This document shows positions 60,775-64,000 of a stretch of 64,000 bases of DNA, piece after piece (position 1 is the first letter of the stretch; each line of letters begins with the position of its first letter). The translations under genes were made by a program, and so were the position numbers. The notes below the pieces were generated by a model. It did not search any database. It was not told the origin of the DNA and saw nothing but the letters and a program-made list of their open reading frames with translations. This stretch comes from Actinophytocola sp. (GTDB taxonomy: Bacteria > Actinomycetota > Actinomycetes > Mycobacteriales > Pseudonocardiaceae): the NCBI GenBank assembly GCA_009377395.1, contig WHUB01000015.1:1-64000 (forward strand), read 5' to 3'.

Positions 60775-61064
60775 AGGGGCTACGTCAGAACCTTCCTCGT
60801 TACGTGGCGTGAGCATTCGGGCGGGCACCGCAGGTGGCCGGGCGTAGGGTAGCGACCCCCACTCAGCCGATCGAGTGTGCACCCCGTTGTTTTGGCTCAG
60901 TGACAAGAAATCTTCGGGTTCGCCGCGAGAGTTCATCGCCGTCCGACAACCGCCGGAGACATGCGCTTAGATGCGTGACGCACCCGGTCGGGTGACGACA
61001 TGCTTGCCCGCCACCGACGCTGAACGGCACGTCTTTCCGGTGGTTCTGAGAGGAGATTGATTGG
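60775..61064. other. Divergent promoter region, cvn operon and molybdenum hydroxylase
   Basis: A 290-bp spacer if cvnA starts at 60774. It contains short AT-rich patches near 60890-60915 and the ribosome site AGGAG (61051-61055) of the plus-strand gene. I see no operator-like palindrome and no other gene. Confidence 0.4.
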
Positions 61065-63257
61065 ATGGCTCAACCGAAGCCAGCTGCCCATCGCACCGGT
61101 CGTGGGCTGGGGCGTCGGAGGTTTCTGACCTTCCTGGTCGCGGCCCCGACGCTCACCGTCGCGGCGCGATTCGGTTTCGACGCGTTGTCGGAGGCGACGG
61201 CGGCGCCGAGCCTGCCGGCACTGAGTGAGCTGAGCGACCTCGGTGACGTGATCGGCGTGGCCAGCATGCCGACGATGCAGCTGATGGTCCTCGAGGTCAC
61301 CGAGGACGGCCGGGTGCGCTTCGAACTGCCGCGAGTCGAGGTCGGTCAGGGCATCACGACGTCGATCGCGATGATCGTCGCCGAGGAGCTGGACGCCCGG
61401 CTCGACGACGTCGACGTCGTGCTGTCCGACTCCCGGCCGGAGCTCCAGTTCAACCAGTTCACCGCCGCGTCGACGACGGTCCGGCTGCTCTGGGACCCGC
61501 TGCGGCAGATGGCGGCCGACGCCCGTGCCCGGCTGGTGCAGGCCGCCGCGGACCGATGGGGCCTCGATCCCGAGCAGCTCACCACCCACGACACCGCGGT
61601 GTGGGCGCCGGACGGGCGCAGCCTCGGCTACGGCGTGCTGTCGGCCGACGCGCGCGAGACGGACGCGGAGCCGGCGGAGCCGAAGCCGGCGTCGGAGTAC
61701 ACGGTGGTCGGCGAGCCGCAAGGCCGGACGGACGCGTGGGCCATCGTGACCGGCACCGCGCAGTACGCCATGGACCTCCAGGTCGAGGGGGCGCTGCCGA
61801 CCGTGGTGGCGCGGCCGCCGACGATCAACGGCACGGTCGCCTCGGTCGACGAAACCGAGGCCCGATCGCTGCCGGGCGTCGTCGCCGTCACCCAGATCCC
61901 GTCCGGTGTCGCGGTGAGCGCGGAGACGTTCTACGACGCGCTTCGCGGCGTCGACGCGCTGGACATCAGCTGGAACGCCGGGCCGGTCGCGGGACTGTCC
62001 GATGCGGAGATTCGCAACAAGCTCCGCGGCGCCGTTCAGCCGCTCGCCGCGCCGAAGTTGCAGGGCAGCCACCTCGACGCCAGCTTCGACTTCGCCTTCC
62101 TCAACCACGCGCCGATGGAGGTCGAGAGCGCGGTCGCGGACGTGCGCTCCGACGGCACCGCCGACATCTGGATGCCCGCGCAGTCGCCGATCTACGCCCA
62201 GCGGGCCATCGCCGAGGTGCTCGGCATCAGCGAGGACGCGGTCGCGGTGCACGTCACCCGCGCCGGCGGGTCGTTCGGCCGCAGGCTGTTCTTCGACACC
62301 GGCCTCGAGGCGGCCCGGGTCTCGCAGGCGATCGGCAGGCCGGTCAAGCTGATGCGGACCCGCGAGGACGATATGAAGCACGGCCGGATGCGTCCCGCGT
62401 ACCACCACCGAATCCGCGCCAGCTACGCGGCGGGCGAGGTGCTGTCCTTCGAACACCGGCTCGCCGGTGTCGCCGTCGACCTGAGCCACGGTCTCGGCGA
62501 GGCGCTGACGGCGACCCTCGCGCAGACGGCGGAGCCGGTGAGCGGCGCGGGGCTGTACTACTTCAACTTCTCCCAGGCGGTGCCCTACAACGTCGGCGTC
62601 ACCAGCCAGACCATTCAGGAGGTTCCGCTCGACGTCCCGACCGGCAGCTTCCGGTCGGTGTACTCGGGCACCGTGCGCACCTCCGAGGAGATCGTCATGG
62701 ATCGCCTCGCCGACAAGATGGGCATGGACCCGCTCGACTTCCGGCGCTCGGTGGTCAAGGACAGCAGGGGCGCGGTCGTGCTGGACAAGGTCGCCGAGGC
62801 GGCGGAGTGGGGCAAGCAGCTTCCCGCGGGCTACGCGCAGGGCATCGCCTACCACACGGAGTACCGCTCGCACGTCGCCTGCGTCGTCCAGATCAACGCG
62901 ACCGAGCAGGAGAACCCCCGTGTCACCAAGGTGATTCTCGCGGTCGACGTCGGCCAGGTGGTCAACCCGCAGGGCCTGGAGGCGCAGCTGATGAGCGGCA
63001 CGATGGATGCGATCGCCACCGTGCTGCGGGCGGGCGTGCACATCGACGACGGCGCGGTGCGGGAGAGCAGCTTCGGCGACTACCACTGGACGAAGCACCG
63101 CGACGCCCCGCCCGAGTTCGAGGTGCACATCATCCCGTCCACGCAGGCGCCAGGCGGTGCGGGCGAGCTGGCCGTGCCCGCCGCCGCGGGCGCGGTGGCC
63201 AACGCCTACGCCAGGGCGACCGGCACCGAGCCCAGCAGCTTCCCGATCAGCTTCTAG
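61065..63257 (+). CDS. Molybdenum hydroxylase large subunit (IorB/aldehyde oxidase-like), Tat-exported
   Basis: A 730-aa molybdopterin protein of the xanthine dehydrogenase superfamily, close to isoquinoline 1-oxidoreductase beta subunits. The N-terminus GLGRRRFLTFLVAAPTLTVAARFG has the twin-arginine signal, so the folded enzyme is exported. Moco-binding type stretches are VEVGQGITTSIAMIVAEELD, NHAPMEVESAVADV, RAGGSFGRRLFFDT and the C-terminal QAPGGAGELAVPAAAGAVANAYARATG with the catalytic Glu in GGAGE. It precedes its Fe-S subunit by 12 bp. Confidence 0.9.
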   Translation: MAQPKPAAHRTGRGLGRRRFLTFLVAAPTLTVAARFGFDALSEATAAPSLPALSELSDLGDVIGVASMPTMQLMVLEVTEDGRVRFELPRVEVGQGITTSIAMIVAEELDARLDDVDVVLSDSRPELQFNQFTAASTTVRLLWDPLRQMAADARARLVQAAADRWGLDPEQLTTHDTAVWAPDGRSLGYGVLSADARETDAEPAEPKPASEYTVVGEPQGRTDAWAIVTGTAQYAMDLQVEGALPTVVARPPTINGTVASVDETEARSLPGVVAVTQIPSGVAVSAETFYDALRGVDALDISWNAGPVAGLSDAEIRNKLRGAVQPLAAPKLQGSHLDASFDFAFLNHAPMEVESAVADVRSDGTADIWMPAQSPIYAQRAIAEVLGISEDAVAVHVTRAGGSFGRRLFFDTGLEAARVSQAIGRPVKLMRTREDDMKHGRMRPAYHHRIRASYAAGEVLSFEHRLAGVAVDLSHGLGEALTATLAQTAEPVSGAGLYYFNFSQAVPYNVGVTSQTIQEVPLDVPTGSFRSVYSGTVRTSEEIVMDRLADKMGMDPLDFRRSVVKDSRGAVVLDKVAEAAEWGKQLPAGYAQGIAYHTEYRSHVACVVQINATEQENPRVTKVILAVDVGQVVNPQGLEAQLMSGTMDAIATVLRAGVHIDDGAVRESSFGDYHWTKHRDAPPEFEVHIIPSTQAPGGAGELAVPAAAGAVANAYARATGTEPSSFPISF

Positions 63258-63269
63258 AGGAGATCGTTC

Positions 63270-63905
63270 GTGCCGAAGAAGTTCACGTTTACCGTCAACG
63301 GCCAGCGCGTCGAGGTCGACGCCGAGGCCGATATGCCGCTGTTGTGGGTGCTGCGGGACAAGCTGGGCGTCACCGGCCCGAAGTACGGCTGCGGGGTCGG
63401 CGTCTGCCGGGCGTGCACGAGTCACCTGGACGGCGAGGAGATCCAGCCGTGCACGGTGCCGGTGTCCGAATGCGACAGCCGGAAGGTCACCACGATCGAA
63501 GGGCTGGCCGACGGCGGGGCGCTGCACCCGGTGCAGCAGGCCTGGGTCGACGCCGATGTCAGCCAGTGCGGGTTCTGCCAGCCGGGGCAGATCATGGCCG
63601 CCGTGGCGCTGCTGAAGCGGACGCCGGAGCCGACGGACGCCGACATCGAGGCGATCGAGAACATGTGCCGGTGCGGCACGTATCCCCGGATGCGGATCGC
63701 CATCCAGGCCGCCGCCGCCATGATGGACCGGCCGGGCCAGAAGAAGTCGAAGGAGCCGAAGCGGCAGGACGCGTCGCAGCAGAGCGGCGCGGAGGCGGAG
63801 GCCACGGAGCCGCCCGCGAGCCGGCCGACCACGCAGGCGCCGAAACCGACGGAGCAAAAGCAGCCCGAGGACGACGAGTCGCTGATCGGGTCGCTGTTCG
63901 ACTGA
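63270..63905 (+). CDS. 2Fe-2S subunit of the molybdenum hydroxylase (IorA-like)
   Basis: A 211-aa iron-sulfur subunit. First 2Fe-2S cluster: GCGVGVCRACTSHLDGEEIQPC (about residues 45-65, CxxxxCxxC...C); second: CGFCQPG and CRCGTYPR (about 105-140). After residue 160 there is a Gln/Glu/Pro-rich tail not found in most IorA proteins. It passes electrons from the Moco subunit to an acceptor. GTG start with AGGAG upstream. Gene order is large then small subunit, the reverse of iorAB. Confidence 0.92.
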   Translation: MPKKFTFTVNGQRVEVDAEADMPLLWVLRDKLGVTGPKYGCGVGVCRACTSHLDGEEIQPCTVPVSECDSRKVTTIEGLADGGALHPVQQAWVDADVSQCGFCQPGQIMAAVALLKRTPEPTDADIEAIENMCRCGTYPRMRIAIQAAAAMMDRPGQKKSKEPKRQDASQQSGAEAEATEPPASRPTTQAPKPTEQKQPEDDESLIGSLFD

Positions 63906-63952
63906 CCGGACGTGCCACGCCAGGCACGTACGGGTCAGGGTGAGGAAGCTGG

Positions 63953-63989
63953 TGACGCTGTCACCGCCCGGGGTGTGGTGACAGCGTCA
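63953..63989 (+). terminator. Hairpin terminator after the molybdenum hydroxylase genes
   Basis: TGACGCTGTCACC (63953-63965) and its exact complement (63977-63989) form a 13-bp stem with an 11-base loop. A smaller stem CGTGCC/GGCACG (63911-63928) lies just after the stop codon. No T-run. Confidence 0.75.
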
Positions 63990-64000
63990 TTCAGCGTCCT

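Noticed and set aside
58951-60852. A 633-codon plus-strand open frame opposite cvnA
   Set aside because: Composition of an antisense shadow with no domain; cvnA on the minus strand has full sensor and ATPase motifs.
60933-63857. A 974-codon minus-strand open frame opposite the molybdenum hydroxylase
   Set aside because: Arg/His/Leu-rich shadow; the plus-strand genes carry cofactor motifs.

Overview
This window is chromosomal DNA from a high-GC actinobacterium, most likely a member of Pseudonocardiaceae or a close relative. I infer this from GC-rich codon use, many GTG starts and ATGA/GTGA gene overlaps. Gene order also fits: ctaA / ABC-2 exporter / mptB, divergent from sufR-sufBDCSUT, as I recall it from Mycobacterium tuberculosis. 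A Streptomyces-type gas vesicle operon, an actinobacterial Cvn 'conservon', an acVLRF1 release-factor homologue and a mycothiol-type maleylpyruvate isomerase relative point the same way. I saw no tRNA, rRNA, CRISPR array or intact insertion sequence.

Layout. 1-4262 (minus): partial heme A synthase, a two-gene ABC-2 exporter and the mannosyltransferase MptB. 4375-10860 (plus): SufR repressor and the complete SUF iron-sulfur assembly operon. 10857-10973: an intergenic spacer made of 21-bp repeats. 10970-15439 (minus): ten-gene gas vesicle operon (gvpY-Z-A-F-G-O-J-L-S-K order of transcription) behind a SigF/SigB-like promoter. 15672-20376 (plus): a 55-aa protein, LemA, an M48 membrane metalloprotease and a secreted S55-like peptidase. 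20402-22694: an orphan tyrosine recombinase divergent from a Cys/His coiled-coil protein. 22751-24433 (minus): degenerate EAL-CBS-GGDEF protein. 24610-27547 (plus): dNTPase, acVLRF1 and a VapBC-type toxin-antitoxin pair. 27580-29759 (plus): ABC-F protein with a leaderless micro-ORF and hairpin leader, then a small HTH protein. 29765-35694: membrane glycosyltransferase, ABC exporter with hydrolase, LCP cell-wall ligase and a peroxiredoxin. 35725-39060 (minus): PAS-GGDEF-EAL pseudoenzyme and a cytochrome P450. 39287-49139 (plus): an eight-gene operon resembling the Atu acyclic-terpene/branched acyl-CoA carboxylation pathway, ending in a TetR regulator.

49107-50789 is an accessory patch: 23-bp direct repeats flank a small-RNA-like double hairpin and an NYN-domain gene; next to it lie a frameshifted TfoX-like gene and a VOC-family gene, both with PafBC-type (DNA-damage) promoter motifs. 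50792-54653 holds a TrmB/LuxR-like regulator, a highly structured intergenic region, tandem iron-box-like sites and an 849-aa protein that fuses an adenylation domain, a carrier domain and a membrane acyltransferase. This last protein is the best candidate for an undescribed system here. 54650-60774 (minus): SodC lipoprotein, a PucR-type regulator and the four-gene Cvn signalling cluster. 61065-63905 (plus): a Tat-exported molybdenum hydroxylase and its 2Fe-2S subunit.

The two c-di-GMP-type proteins both have damaged catalytic motifs, which suggests sensing rather than turnover. Several genes appear to be transcribed as leaderless mRNAs, with a -10 box about 6-7 nt before the start codon.
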